Under the pieces are notes generated by a model. The model saw nothing but the letters and a program-made list of their open reading frames with translations. It was not told where the DNA came from and did not search any database. The position numbers and the translations under genes are program-made. This document shows, in pieces, positions 8,522-17,527 of a stretch of DNA of 59,953 bases. Within the stretch, counting starts at the first letter, position 1. Every line of letters starts with the position of its first letter. Origin of the DNA: Arenibacter algicola (GTDB lineage Bacteria > Bacteroidota > Bacteroidia > Flavobacteriales > Flavobacteriaceae); NCBI RefSeq assembly GCF_018860365.1, contig NZ_JAHKPO010000002.1, positions 1 through 59,953 of the forward strand. Reading direction: 5' to 3'.

Positions 8522-8634
8522 TTGCTTACCTTACAAGCTGTCGAATTGTCGCTTAAAATTGAGAAATAAACGACATTTTGTCCTGTTCAAAACAGTGGTA
8601 AGGTTGTTGCTTTTAAGACTTCAAAAGTAAGCAA
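8522..8634 (+). promoter_or_regulatory. Interlocking inverted repeats upstream of clpB
   Basis: TTGCTTAC (8522-8529) is repeated in inverted form as GTAAGCAA (8627-8634), and the overlapping ACCTTAC (8528-8534) as GTAAGGT (8598-8604). CTGTT/AACAG also flank CAA at 8583-8595. The two long-range pairings are mutually exclusive. They could be regulator sites or an RNA leader switch; the promoter core was not located with confidence. Confidence 0.3.
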
Positions 8635-8655
8635 TAACATAAAAAAAACAACTAT

Positions 8656-11256
8656 ATGAATTTTAATAACTTCACTATAAAGTCGCAGGAAGCCATACAG
8701 CATGCGCAACAGATGGCGCAAGGTCTGGGCCATCAACAAATAGAGAACGAGCATATTTTTAAGGCTATTTCCGAGGTTGAAGAAAATGTACTTCCGTTTA
8801 TCCTTAAGAAATTGAACGTAAATACCACCTTACTTAACCAAATTTTGGAAAAAGAACTGGAGAGTTTCCCCAAAGTATCTGGCGGAGAAATTATGCTTTC
8901 CAGGGAAGCCAATAAAACATTGACCGAAGCTAGTATTATTGCAAAAAAAATGGAAGATGAATATGTTTCCATTGAACATTTGCTTTTGGCAATTTTCAAA
9001 TCAAAGAGCAAAATAGCCCAAATACTAAAGGATCAAGGGGTTACGGAAAAAGATCTAAAGGCCGCTATAAATGAATTGAGAAAGGGTGGTAAAGTTACCT
9101 CCCAGAGTGCAGAGGACACCTATAATTCATTGAACAAATACGCCAGAAACCTTAATGAACTGGCGGATAGCGGAAAATTGGACCCTGTGATAGGAAGGGA
9201 TGAGGAAATCAGAAGGGTTCTACAGATCTTATCACGTAGAACAAAAAACAACCCAATGCTGGTAGGGGAACCTGGGGTAGGTAAAACCGCCATTGCAGAA
9301 GGTTTGGCACATAGAATAGTACAGGGCGACATCCCTGAGAACCTTAAGGATAAAATAATCTTTTCATTGGATATGGGTGCGCTTATTGCAGGCGCCAAAT
9401 ACAAAGGGGAATTTGAGGAGCGCTTAAAAGCCGTTATCAAGGAAGTAACCACATCGGACGGGAACATTGTTCTTTTTATTGATGAAATCCACACCCTTGT
9501 TGGTGCCGGAGGCGGACAGGGTGCAATGGATGCCGCGAATATACTTAAACCTGCTCTAGCCCGTGGGGAACTGCGAGCCATAGGCGCTACCACCTTGGAC
9601 GAATATCAAAAATATTTTGAAAAGGACAAGGCCCTGGAAAGAAGGTTTCAGAAAGTAGTAGTAGATGAACCCGATACCGAAAGCGCAATATCCATTCTTA
9701 GAGGTATAAAAGAAAAGTACGAGGCTCACCACAAGGTCAGGATCAAGGACGAAGCCGTAATTGCAGCCGTGGAATTATCGCAACGCTACATTACCAATAG
9801 GTTTTTGCCGGACAAGGCTATAGATTTAATGGACGAAGCCGCTTCCAAGCTAAGGATGGAAATAAATTCCAAACCTGAAGAACTCGATGTTTTGGATCGT
9901 AAAATAATGCAGCTGGAGATAGAAATAGAAGCCATTAAAAGAGAGAACGATACCTCAAAACTCAAGGCCTTGAATGTGGACCTTGCCAATTTGAAGGAAG
10001 ACAGAAATGAAATCTTTGCCAAATGGGAGAGCGAAAAAACTGTTGTGGACGATATCCAAAAAACAAAGAACGATATAGAAAACTTTAAGTTGGAAGCCGA
10101 AAGGGCCGAGCGCAATGGGGATTATGGTAAAGTTGCCGAAATCAGGTATGGCAAGATCAAGGAAGCCCAAGAGCGATTGGATAAACTGGAAAGCGAACTA
10201 GAAGAACAACAACTGGGAGAAACCCTGATCAAGGAAGAAGTTACCTATGAGGATATAGCCGAAGTGGTAGCCAAATGGACAGGTATCCCCGTTACCAAAA
10301 TGCTTCAAAGTGAAAGGGAAAAGCTGTTAAAATTGGAAGATGTACTCCACAAAAGAGTGGTAGGACAGGAAGAAGCCATACAGGCTGTTTCCGATGCCAT
10401 AAGAAGAAGCAGGGCCGGATTACAGGACAGCAAAAGACCAATTGGCTCCTTCTTGTTCCTTGGAACTACAGGTGTAGGTAAAACGGAATTGGCAAAAACC
10501 CTGGCCGCCTATCTATTTGATGACGAAAATGCCATGACCAGAATTGATATGAGCGAATACCAGGAGCGTCATTCAGTAAGTAGATTGGTAGGTGCACCTC
10601 CAGGATATGTTGGTTATGACGAAGGCGGCCAATTGACGGAGGCAGTGCGAAGAAGGCCTTACTCCGTAGTATTACTGGATGAGATTGAAAAAGCGCATCC
10701 GGACACCTTTAATATCCTTTTACAGGTATTGGATGAGGGTAGGCTAACGGACAATAAAGGTCGTGTAGCAGATTTTAAAAATACCATTATCATAATGACC
10801 AGTAATATGGGAAGCCATATTATTCAGGAAAAGTTTGAGGAAAACAAAGACATCTATAGCGCCACAGAGGCTGCGAGGGTGGAAGTACTGGGCCTATTGC
10901 GAAAAACCATAAGACCAGAGTTCCTAAACCGTATAGACGACATTATCATGTTTACCCCTCTAAGCAAAGTAGACATTAAGAAGATAGTGGTCCTACAACT
11001 GGATCAGTTGAAAAAATTGGTTGCCAAACAACAAATTACAATAGATGCAACCGATGAGGCTATAGATTACCTGGCCAACAAAGGGTACGACCCGCAATAT
11101 GGTGCAAGACCCATAAAAAGGGTAATTCAGAAAGAAGTATTGAACAATATTTCCAAAGAATTATTAAGTGGTAACATTCAACCAGGTGGAATTATCCTTA
11201 TAGACTCGTTTGACGATCAGCTAGTATTCAGAAATGAGAGTGAATTGGCGAAATAA
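8656..11256 (+). CDS. clpB: ATP-dependent disaggregase ClpB
   Basis: ClpB is the hexameric AAA+ chaperone that pulls proteins out of aggregates together with DnaK. At 866 residues it has the usual full length. In order: the N-terminal repeat domain (1-145), a first AAA+ module with Walker A GEPGVGKT at 204-211, the coiled-coil middle domain (about 400-525) that distinguishes ClpB from ClpA/ClpC, and a second AAA+ module with GTTGVGKT at 603-610 and pore loop GYVGYDEGG. There is no ClpP-docking IGF loop evident. A strong terminator follows. Divergent ytxJ suggests a shared stress response. Confidence 0.98.
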   Translation: MNFNNFTIKSQEAIQHAQQMAQGLGHQQIENEHIFKAISEVEENVLPFILKKLNVNTTLLNQILEKELESFPKVSGGEIMLSREANKTLTEASIIAKKMEDEYVSIEHLLLAIFKSKSKIAQILKDQGVTEKDLKAAINELRKGGKVTSQSAEDTYNSLNKYARNLNELADSGKLDPVIGRDEEIRRVLQILSRRTKNNPMLVGEPGVGKTAIAEGLAHRIVQGDIPENLKDKIIFSLDMGALIAGAKYKGEFEERLKAVIKEVTTSDGNIVLFIDEIHTLVGAGGGQGAMDAANILKPALARGELRAIGATTLDEYQKYFEKDKALERRFQKVVVDEPDTESAISILRGIKEKYEAHHKVRIKDEAVIAAVELSQRYITNRFLPDKAIDLMDEAASKLRMEINSKPEELDVLDRKIMQLEIEIEAIKRENDTSKLKALNVDLANLKEDRNEIFAKWESEKTVVDDIQKTKNDIENFKLEAERAERNGDYGKVAEIRYGKIKEAQERLDKLESELEEQQLGETLIKEEVTYEDIAEVVAKWTGIPVTKMLQSEREKLLKLEDVLHKRVVGQEEAIQAVSDAIRRSRAGLQDSKRPIGSFLFLGTTGVGKTELAKTLAAYLFDDENAMTRIDMSEYQERHSVSRLVGAPPGYVGYDEGGQLTEAVRRRPYSVVLLDEIEKAHPDTFNILLQVLDEGRLTDNKGRVADFKNTIIIMTSNMGSHIIQEKFEENKDIYSATEAARVEVLGLLRKTIRPEFLNRIDDIIMFTPLSKVDIKKIVVLQLDQLKKLVAKQQITIDATDEAIDYLANKGYDPQYGARPIKRVIQKEVLNNISKELLSGNIQPGGIILIDSFDDQLVFRNESELAK

Positions 11257-11274
11257 AATGACCGTTTTTAACAG

Positions 11275-11309
11275 AAGGGCATCCGATTATAAATCGGATG
11301 CCCTTTTTT
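11275..11309 (+). terminator. Strong intrinsic terminator of clpB
   Basis: A perfect 14-bp stem (11275-11288 with 11292-11305) closes over a 3-base ATA loop and ends in six T. It is the clearest terminator in the window. Confidence 0.9.
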
Positions 11310-11319
11310 ATTAACAATA

Positions 11320-11335
11320 TATACCATGCAGTATA
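11320..11335. promoter_or_regulatory. Short dyad before the TetR gene, possible operator
   Basis: TATAC (11320-11324) and GTATA (11331-11335) are perfect 5-bp arms around CATGCA, 34 bases before the ATG of the TetR-type gene. The arms are short and AT-rich, so self-regulation through this site is only a suggestion. Confidence 0.3.
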
Positions 11336-11368
11336 AGATTTTTTATATTAGCATAAAACTGTAAGGAC

Positions 11369-11965
11369 ATGTCTACAAAAGCCGAGAGAACAACCGCCTA
11401 TATCATTGAAACCGTTGCGCCAATTTTCAATAAGCTTGGATATGTTGGAACCAGCATGAGCGACCTTACAGAGGCTACGGGCTTGACCAAAGGGGCCATA
11501 TACGGGAATTTCGAAAACAAGGATTCCCTGGCACTGGCAGCGTTTGAATATAATAGCAAAAAACTATTATCTGAAATAGACGATAAGTTAAATTCTAGCG
11601 GTACTTCCCTACAAAAGCTTTTTGTGCTTACCAATTTCTATCGTCACTACGATACTTTTATAGAGGAATTGGGCGGATGTCCAATTTTAAATATTGGGAT
11701 AGATGCCAATCACAATAATTCCCAACTCCTAGCTGCAACCAGGGAGACCATAAAAACCATAGAGGGGAAAATTGCCTTGGTCCTAGAAAATGGACTCAAC
11801 AACAATGAACTCAGGCTGCCCGTAACACCACTTCAGTTTTCAAAACAGCTATTTACAATGATCCAAGGAGCTGTAGCCATGGCCACTATAACGGGTGATA
11901 GAAAATACTTACTTAACACGGTGACCTACTTGGACCAATTAATTGTCCGTGAAATAAAAAAGTAA
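11369..11965 (+). CDS. TetR/AcrR family transcriptional regulator
   Basis: A 198-residue DNA-binding repressor-type protein. Residues about 8-55 form the TetR helix-turn-helix, with TSMSDLTEATGLTKGAIYGNFENK as an interrupted match to the family signature (T-x3-L-x3-G-x3-G-x2-Y-x2-F-x2-K). The C-terminal helical ligand domain resembles the TetR_C group found in YxaF/LmrA-like regulators, with a cysteine in ELGGCPILN. It is transcribed alone between clpB and a convergent PorP/SprF-like gene, so no adjacent efflux pump or enzyme reveals its target. A small dyad upstream may be its own operator. Confidence 0.88.
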   Translation: MSTKAERTTAYIIETVAPIFNKLGYVGTSMSDLTEATGLTKGAIYGNFENKDSLALAAFEYNSKKLLSEIDDKLNSSGTSLQKLFVLTNFYRHYDTFIEELGGCPILNIGIDANHNNSQLLAATRETIKTIEGKIALVLENGLNNNELRLPVTPLQFSKQLFTMIQGAVAMATITGDRKYLLNTVTYLDQLIVREIKK

Positions 11966-11972
11966 TTTATCA

Positions 11973-13583
11973 CTACTCCCCTATTATCCTAAATATCCAG
12001 GTTCTTTCGGAATATTTACCATTAAATTTATTATCCCTTGCCGCTTCCGCTTCACTCAGGGTATCAAACCTTTCCAAATATACATAGTCCCACTTGGTCC
12101 TTTCCAAATAAAAGAACTTAGCGTCAATACCTTTCTTCTTCAGATTTTCTACAAAAATATCACGGTATCTAGAAGTACCATAAACATTGCCTATAAGATA
12201 AAATCCGGTTTTCTGGCCTTCCAGTTTATCCACTTCCTCGTAATGACCCTGAGTTACCTTCTTGCCGGCCTTCTTTCTAGCAGCAATCATATCAAGATCT
12301 TCCTGGATTTTCTTGGCCAATGCCAATTCCACATCTTTTATGGAATCCAATCTTTTTTGCTCCTTCATCTGGACTGCCTTCGCCAAAGCCGCGGCCTCCT
12401 GTTCTTCCTTCAACCTTTTTGCCTCTGCCAATTCCTGTGCCACTCTTAATTCTTCCGCAAGCGCTTTCTTTTTCTTGCCTCTAACACGCTTCTGTTTTTT
12501 TTGCTTTTTAAGCGCCTTTTTTTTGGCCAAAGCCTCTGCTTTGCTCAGCTCTTTCTGCATTTTCTTTTCCTCTGCAATACGATCCTCTTCTTCCAACGGA
12601 ATAACTTCCTCCGGTTTTTCAAGTTCCAATGGCGCCTCATCCACGTCAAAACCAACTACTTTTTTGCGTGCATCAGGACTACTTAGTGTATATGCCGCAA
12701 TTATTTCAAAAGATGGGTCCTGATCCTTAACCTCAGCATCCAAGCCATATTCTATAAGAGCTCCCAATGATAAATGCTTAAAAAATCTACCACCCAAACC
12801 ACCCGATAAGCCGTAGAAACTATTATAACCACCTTGTAACCAAAATTTATTGGACGATAATAATGCATTTAACCCTACTTGGGTATCCCCATAGGGCACA
12901 GATTTTACATACAGCATGGGAAGCAGATAGGCATCATCCACCCCACTGAAAAGGGTTAAGGGCAATCGATAATCCACCATCCCCAAGTATATCTTTTCAT
13001 CGGATTCCGAAGCACTACTATTAGTAGAGAAATTATAATCAAACAGGTTTTCTGCAGTAAAACCAACACTGAATCCATCCACAGAAAATCGAACTCCCGG
13101 TGCAAATTGCATTATAAATGCATTTTTGGCCAATTCCAATTGGGGCAATGAAATTTCAGGATTTGGACTATACCTATTGTCTGCAATTTCACTATTAAAA
13201 CCAAATACGTTCAAACCAACGGACAATTGCATATTATTGCCAAAATCGAAGGCGTATGCATAGTTGAGCACTCCACCGGTATTTAAAAACACCCCTGTAT
13301 TATTTTGCATAAAACCAATGCCTATAGAAGACTGAGTGTTTATTTTTCTGGAATAATTTAAGAAAATGGAAGTAGGGTCACCATCTATGGTCTGCCATTG
13401 ATACCTGGACCACCAGGCAATGGACTCTGGATTGTTCCTATCCAGTGAAAAAACCGGATTGAACAAACTAGCATTGAATTCTGTTAAATTATGCTGCCTT
13501 AAGTCGGTTGGAAGTGCAACTTCTTGCGCATGCGAAAACAATACCGCAAACAAAATAGCATAAATGGCGTACTTTTTATCCAT
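11973..13583 (-). CDS. PorP/SprF-like outer-membrane protein with coiled coil and SPOR-like tail
   Basis: The 536-residue protein starts at an ATG giving a cleavable signal peptide (AVLFSHAQ); an in-frame TTG two codons earlier is less likely. Residues about 20-310 resemble the PorP/SprF family of type IX secretion: phrases such as NASLFNPVFSLDRNNPESIAWWSRY and repeated aromatic/glycine beta strands suggest an outer-membrane barrel. About 325-450 is a highly charged Lys/Glu/Ala coiled coil. The last 80 residues (FYLIGNVYGTSRYRDIF to the end) look like a SPOR-type domain, which would bind peptidoglycan glycan strands. It probably links the outer membrane to the wall or gliding machinery. No other por/gld gene adjoins it. 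Confidence 0.75.
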   Translation of the reverse strand: MDKKYAIYAILFAVLFSHAQEVALPTDLRQHNLTEFNASLFNPVFSLDRNNPESIAWWSRYQWQTIDGDPTSIFLNYSRKINTQSSIGIGFMQNNTGVFLNTGGVLNYAYAFDFGNNMQLSVGLNVFGFNSEIADNRYSPNPEISLPQLELAKNAFIMQFAPGVRFSVDGFSVGFTAENLFDYNFSTNSSASESDEKIYLGMVDYRLPLTLFSGVDDAYLLPMLYVKSVPYGDTQVGLNALLSSNKFWLQGGYNSFYGLSGGLGGRFFKHLSLGALIEYGLDAEVKDQDPSFEIIAAYTLSSPDARKKVVGFDVDEAPLELEKPEEVIPLEEEDRIAEEKKMQKELSKAEALAKKKALKKQKKQKRVRGKKKKALAEELRVAQELAEAKRLKEEQEAAALAKAVQMKEQKRLDSIKDVELALAKKIQEDLDMIAARKKAGKKVTQGHYEEVDKLEGQKTGFYLIGNVYGTSRYRDIFVENLKKKGIDAKFFYLERTKWDYVYLERFDTLSEAEAARDNKFNGKYSERTWIFRIIGE

Positions 13584-13679
13584 ATACAAAAGAACAAAAA
13601 ACTAGGGGCACTACATACTTTTTTACTGTAATTTTAGTTACTTTACCAGAAGAACCAAATACCAAAAATAGAATTGACC

Positions 13680-14210
13680 ATGAAACATATAAATCTGCTA
13701 TTGATTCTTTCCTTAACCATCGGCACTATATCCTGCAAGGAAGATCCGAAGTTACCATTGGAAAATGCAGAAGATTCTATTTCAACTTATTATTTTATAA
13801 GACATGCCGAAAAAGATCGCAGCGACCCTGAAAACATAGATCCGGAATTAAATCAGGACGGATTGGGGAGAGCCATACGTTGGGCCGAGGTTTTTGACCC
13901 TGTTGCCCTTGATGCCATTTACATCACCGATTTTGAAAGAACTGCGATGACCGCCGCACCTACATCCGTAAAAAAAGAAATTACCCCACAATATTACGAT
14001 CCCAAGGCACTCATTATCGAAGAATTTAAAAGACTGAATCTAGGCAAAAATGTTCTAATTGTTGGCCATAGCAATACCACCCCAGAGTTTGTTAATCTCA
14101 TGTTGGGAGAAGATAAATATGAGCATATGGACGATTATGACAATAGCAGTTTATTTATTGTGCGGATCATAAATGGAAAAGCCACCGATATTAGATTAAA
14201 AATGGACTAA
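13680..14210 (+). CDS. Histidine phosphatase family lipoprotein
   Basis: A 176-residue protein of the histidine phosphatase (phosphoglycerate-mutase-like, SixA-like) superfamily. The signal peptide ends IGTISC, so Cys19 is the likely lipid attachment site and the protein acts in the periplasm or at the outer membrane. The catalytic RHAEK places the phospho-accepting His at residue 42; a second conserved block is VGHSNTTPEFV. The ATG at 13680 is preferred to an in-frame TTG six bases earlier. The substrate is unknown. Its stop codon overlaps the stop of the convergent lipoprotein gene by 4 bases. Confidence 0.85.
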   Translation: MKHINLLLILSLTIGTISCKEDPKLPLENAEDSISTYYFIRHAEKDRSDPENIDPELNQDGLGRAIRWAEVFDPVALDAIYITDFERTAMTAAPTSVKKEITPQYYDPKALIIEEFKRLNLGKNVLIVGHSNTTPEFVNLMLGEDKYEHMDDYDNSSLFIVRIINGKATDIRLKMD

Positions 14211-14953
14211 TTGGAAGCTGTAACGGAAATTTCTTCCAACTCTATTTTTGAAAGTAATTTTAAATTGTCTTTTTCGTAAAGAACGTCCACATCATAGAAT
14301 GCGCTATCCCCTGTAGCGGTCTCATAATTTTCATAATCAACAAAACGGATACCTCCAAGATAGCGCTCATTGTATGCTGCCCTAAAGCGGATTCCTCCCC
14401 CATCCACATAAAACTTATAGGCTAGGTAATCGGGCTTAAAGGTCTCCTTATTAAACCAGTACAGATAAATATCCTCGTAATCCTTTCCTCCGTCTTTCTG
14501 ATCAAAAGTCACTTTTACCTTATAATACTCCTTGTCCCTTATGGCTACTTCCCCCAATAATTCCTTATTGACTGCGGGATCGTTCAACCCATATGGCAAG
14601 TGGGCAAAGTAATGTACAGAGTTCACAGAGTTAGCGTATAAATTGGCAATGGAATCCTTTAGAGGCACCAAACTATCGTTAATATATCGGTTAAAACCCC
14701 GGCTACCTTTTACATCCAATACCTTTGTAGAATCGGTCAATCTAATGCGTTTTAAAATTCTATCTCCGTCCTTCCATTCAGAGGCATATTGATAATCCCT
14801 GAATTTATAGAATATATCATTGGTTTTATACTGCTCCCCTCCACTTACCAAAATGGACTTATCAACTATTTCTTGCGCGGAAAGGGTGGTTCGCGCTTGT
14901 TCCTTGCACGAAAAAATCAGTAAAAAAAGGGTTAAAAGGGATACTACTTTCAT
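14207..14953 (-). CDS. Predicted lipoprotein, DUF6503-like
   Basis: The 248-residue protein has a lipoprotein signal ending LIFSC (Cys16). The mature part begins AQEIVDKSILVSGG, typical of a group of flavobacterial lipoproteins with a LolA-like beta fold, and continues with strand-rich segments such as EDIYLYWFNKETFKPDYLAY and GIRFVDYENYETATG. I place it near the DUF6503 group from memory, with limited certainty. It is probably a periplasmic or outer-membrane carrier or binding protein. It is convergent with the histidine phosphatase; sharing of stop codons suggests a long-standing arrangement rather than an insertion. Confidence 0.65.
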   Translation of the reverse strand: MKVVSLLTLFLLIFSCKEQARTTLSAQEIVDKSILVSGGEQYKTNDIFYKFRDYQYASEWKDGDRILKRIRLTDSTKVLDVKGSRGFNRYINDSLVPLKDSIANLYANSVNSVHYFAHLPYGLNDPAVNKELLGEVAIRDKEYYKVKVTFDQKDGGKDYEDIYLYWFNKETFKPDYLAYKFYVDGGGIRFRAAYNERYLGGIRFVDYENYETATGDSAFYDVDVLYEKDNLKLLSKIELEEISVTASN

Positions 14954-15052
14954 TCATTAACTTTTCACATTAATCGCAATGTTGCCACATACATTACAAA
15001 AAAAACATATTTATATTCAAAATAATTAAGACGATCTAAACTTATGCCCTAA

Positions 15053-15082
15053 TTGCCAATCGGATAATTGTTTCTATTTTTG
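15053..15082 (+). promoter_or_regulatory. smpB promoter (TTG-N19-TATTTTTG)
   Basis: A TTG at 15053-15055 and TATTTTTG at 15075-15082, separated by 19 bases, match both parts of the Bacteroidota promoter. The predicted start of transcription is at or next to the ATG at 15091, so the smpB message may be leaderless or nearly so. Confidence 0.6.
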
Positions 15083-15090
15083 TCAAACAT

Positions 15091-15552
15091 ATGCAGAAAA
15101 AAATAAACATAAAGAACAAAAGGGCCCGATTCGATTACGAGTTATTGGATACCTATACGGCCGGCATTGTTTTGTCCGGTACCGAAATTAAATCTATTCG
15201 GGAAAGCAAGGCTTCCATCTCGGAGAGCTTTTGTGAATTTAATGATCTGGGAGAGTTGTTTGTTATTAATATGCAGGTAGACGAATATTCCCATGGGACG
15301 CATTACAACCACAAACCGAAAGCAGAACGAAAACTTTTGCTCAATCGTGGCGAACTGAAAAAACTGGAAAAAGAGGTAAAAAATTCAGGCCTAACCATAA
15401 TTCCCTTAAATCTTTTCTTGAACGACAGGGGCCTGGCCAAGATGAACATTGCATTGGCAAGGGGTAAAAAACTATATGACAAGCGCGAGACTATCAAGGA
15501 TCGCGACAACAAGAAAAACCTGGATAGGATCAAAAAAAGCTTTAACAATTAG
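15091..15552 (+). CDS. smpB: SsrA-binding protein SmpB
   Basis: SmpB binds tmRNA and rescues ribosomes stalled on messages without a stop codon. The 153-residue length is standard. Family blocks are present in order: KRARFDYELLDTYTAGIVL, GTEIKSIRESKASI, HNYNHKP-like HYNHKPKAERKLLL, and the basic C-terminal tail GKKLYDKRETIKDRD that enters the mRNA channel. A good promoter lies directly before the start. It converges on pcm with only 8 bases between stops. The tmRNA gene itself is not in the window. Confidence 0.97.
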   Translation: MQKKINIKNKRARFDYELLDTYTAGIVLSGTEIKSIRESKASISESFCEFNDLGELFVINMQVDEYSHGTHYNHKPKAERKLLLNRGELKKLEKEVKNSGLTIIPLNLFLNDRGLAKMNIALARGKKLYDKRETIKDRDNKKNLDRIKKSFNN

Positions 15553-15560
15553 GGCCTACT

Positions 15561-16202
15561 CTAATTTTTATCCTCCAATAAAGGCACAAATCGAAAGGAC
15601 CCCAATTCCTTTTTTTCAAATTCTTTGGCAGATTTGCGGACAAACAGCGTCATAACTTGCTCGTCTGTCCCTACCGGTATTACCAACCTGCCTCCTACTT
15701 TAAGTTGGGCCAATAAAGGATTTGGCACAAAAGGTGCCCCAGCGGTTACTATAATACTATCAAATGGTGCCTCTTCCGGCAATCCTTTATATCCATCTCC
15801 AAATATTACCTTTTTGGGCCTATACCCCATCTTTTTGAAAAAGAGATTGGTCTTCTTAAAGAGCTCCAACTGACGCTCAATAGTGTATACCCTTGCCTTT
15901 AATTTTAATAATACCGCGGTTTGATACCCACTTCCCGTTCCTATTTCCAAGATTTTGTGATTGGGCCGCACCTGTAAAAGTTCGGATTGAAAGGCCACCG
16001 TATAAGGCTGGGAAATGGTTTGGTCCGCACCAATGGGAAACGCCTTGTCCTGATAGGCGTGATCCTCAAAACTACTATCCAAAAATAAGTGTCTTGGAAC
16101 GGCCCGTATAGCCTCTAGAACAGCATTGTCCACAATTCCCTTCTCCGAAAGAATGTCTGCCAATTTGTTGCGCATTCCCCTATGTTTTAATGTATCTTTC
16201 AA
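15561..16202 (-). CDS. pcm: Protein-L-isoaspartate O-methyltransferase
   Basis: Pcm methylates isoaspartyl residues in damaged proteins, using S-adenosylmethionine, and so starts their repair. The 213-residue protein has motif I LEIGTGSGYQTAVL, the upstream substrate block QTISQPYTVAFQ and the late PVG(T) segment GGRLVIPVGTDEQ. The start used is TTG at 16202, giving KDTLKHRGMRNKL, which fits the usual family N terminus; an ATG nine codons later is the alternative. The upstream region has only an imperfect -7 box (TAACTTTA). Assignment is firm. Confidence 0.94.
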   Translation of the reverse strand: MKDTLKHRGMRNKLADILSEKGIVDNAVLEAIRAVPRHLFLDSSFEDHAYQDKAFPIGADQTISQPYTVAFQSELLQVRPNHKILEIGTGSGYQTAVLLKLKARVYTIERQLELFKKTNLFFKKMGYRPKKVIFGDGYKGLPEEAPFDSIIVTAGAPFVPNPLLAQLKVGGRLVIPVGTDEQVMTLFVRKSAKEFEKKELGSFRFVPLLEDKN

Positions 16203-16459
16203 TTGTTTGGTTTTGGTGGGTAAAGTTAAAAAACGAAAAACTTAAAATGAAGAAATCAGAAAATTTACATGCTGCAATCTAACCTATTCTTTCATCCGAG
16301 GGTAAATTTAGCTTAGATTTCTTTAATTATAAAAATCACGGTTCCATTGTCTACCCTATTATTTTTTATCCTATTCAACTACTTTGCAATGTTGACAAAA
16401 AAGATGGGACATAAAACTTAACTTTTATTTTTTAAGCCCTTAAACTTACAAACTATCCT

Positions 16460-16467
16460 TATTTTTG
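16460..16467 (+). promoter_or_regulatory. Candidate -7 box for the Gfo/Idh gene
   Basis: TATTTTTG matches TAnnTTTG and lies 16 bases before the ATG at 16484. The rest of the 281-bp gap (16203-16483) shows nothing distinctive. Confidence 0.4.
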
Positions 16468-16483
16468 AGAAAAATAAATACAT

Positions 16484-17452
16484 ATGCTTAATGTTGGCGT
16501 CCTAGGAGCAGGACATTTAGGGAAAATTCATCTTAGATTACTGAATGAGTCCAAAAAATATAATCTGGTCGGTTTTTACGATCCCGATGTTATTAACGGT
16601 AAAAAAGTAGAGGCAGAATTCGGCTATACTTTTTTCGACAACATAAATAAACTAATAGATGCAGTTGATGTGGTGGATATTGTTACCCCCACCCTTTCAC
16701 ATTTCGAATGTGCCAAAAAGGCGATGGAAAAAGGAAAACATGTTTTCATTGAAAAACCCATTACCAATACCCTTCAAGAGGCTGGAGAATTGTTGCTCTT
16801 GGAAAAAAAGCATCAGGTGAAGGGACAGGTGGGCCATGTGGAAAGATTTAATCCCGCTTTTATGGCGGTTAAGGAAAATATTAATAACCCCATGTTTATT
16901 GAGACCCACAGGTTGGCAGAATTCAACCCAAGGGGGACCGATGTACCTGTTGTTTTGGATTTGATGATCCATGATATTGATGCCATCCTTAGTGTGGTAC
17001 AATCAGAGGTGAAACAAATTAATGCCAGTGGAGTTTCGGTAATTAGCAACTCACCGGATATCGCCAATGCCAGAATAGAGTTTGAAAACGGCTGCGTTGC
17101 CAACCTAACGGCAAGTAGGATCTCCCTGAAGAACATGCGCAAGTCTCGCTTTTTCCAAAAAGATGCCTATATCGCCGTGGATTTTCTGGAGAAAAAAGTG
17201 GAGGTGGTAAAAATGAAGGACGCCCCGGAAAAACCAGGGGATTTTGATATGATCCTACAAAATGCCGAAGGAATAAAAAAACAGATCTATTTTGAAAATC
17301 CGGATATAGCCACAAACAATGCTATACTGGACGAGCTGGAGACCTTTGCAGATGCCATAAACAACAACACCGTCCCCGTGGTCTCCCTAGAACAAGGTAC
17401 CAGGGCCTTAAAGGTTGCTTTGGAAGTCATTGCATCTTTCCAAAAGAAATAG
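16484..17452 (+). CDS. Gfo/Idh/MocA family oxidoreductase
   Basis: A 322-residue NAD(P)-dependent oxidoreductase. The N-terminal Rossmann fold begins VGVLGAGHLGKIH (GxGxxG type) with an acidic residue after strand 2 (YDPD), and the family signature EKP follows in HVFIEKPIT. The C-terminal domain shows MIHDIDAIL, where the His is a likely catalytic or substrate residue. Members reduce or oxidise sugars, inositols and related compounds; the substrate here cannot be read from the sequence. The next gene, a 3-hydroxyacyl-CoA dehydrogenase, is 75 bases downstream on the same strand and may be co-transcribed. Confidence 0.9.
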   Translation: MLNVGVLGAGHLGKIHLRLLNESKKYNLVGFYDPDVINGKKVEAEFGYTFFDNINKLIDAVDVVDIVTPTLSHFECAKKAMEKGKHVFIEKPITNTLQEAGELLLLEKKHQVKGQVGHVERFNPAFMAVKENINNPMFIETHRLAEFNPRGTDVPVVLDLMIHDIDAILSVVQSEVKQINASGVSVISNSPDIANARIEFENGCVANLTASRISLKNMRKSRFFQKDAYIAVDFLEKKVEVVKMKDAPEKPGDFDMILQNAEGIKKQIYFENPDIATNNAILDELETFADAINNNTVPVVSLEQGTRALKVALEVIASFQKK

Positions 17453-17527
17453 ATGCCAGATTTTATATGTTTACAAGCTGAACAAAGGCATGATATAATA
17501 GAATAAAATTCCAAGAAAACGCTACAA

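Noticed and set aside
9120..9593. 157-codon minus-strand frame inside clpB
   Set aside because: Shadow of a highly conserved ClpB region.
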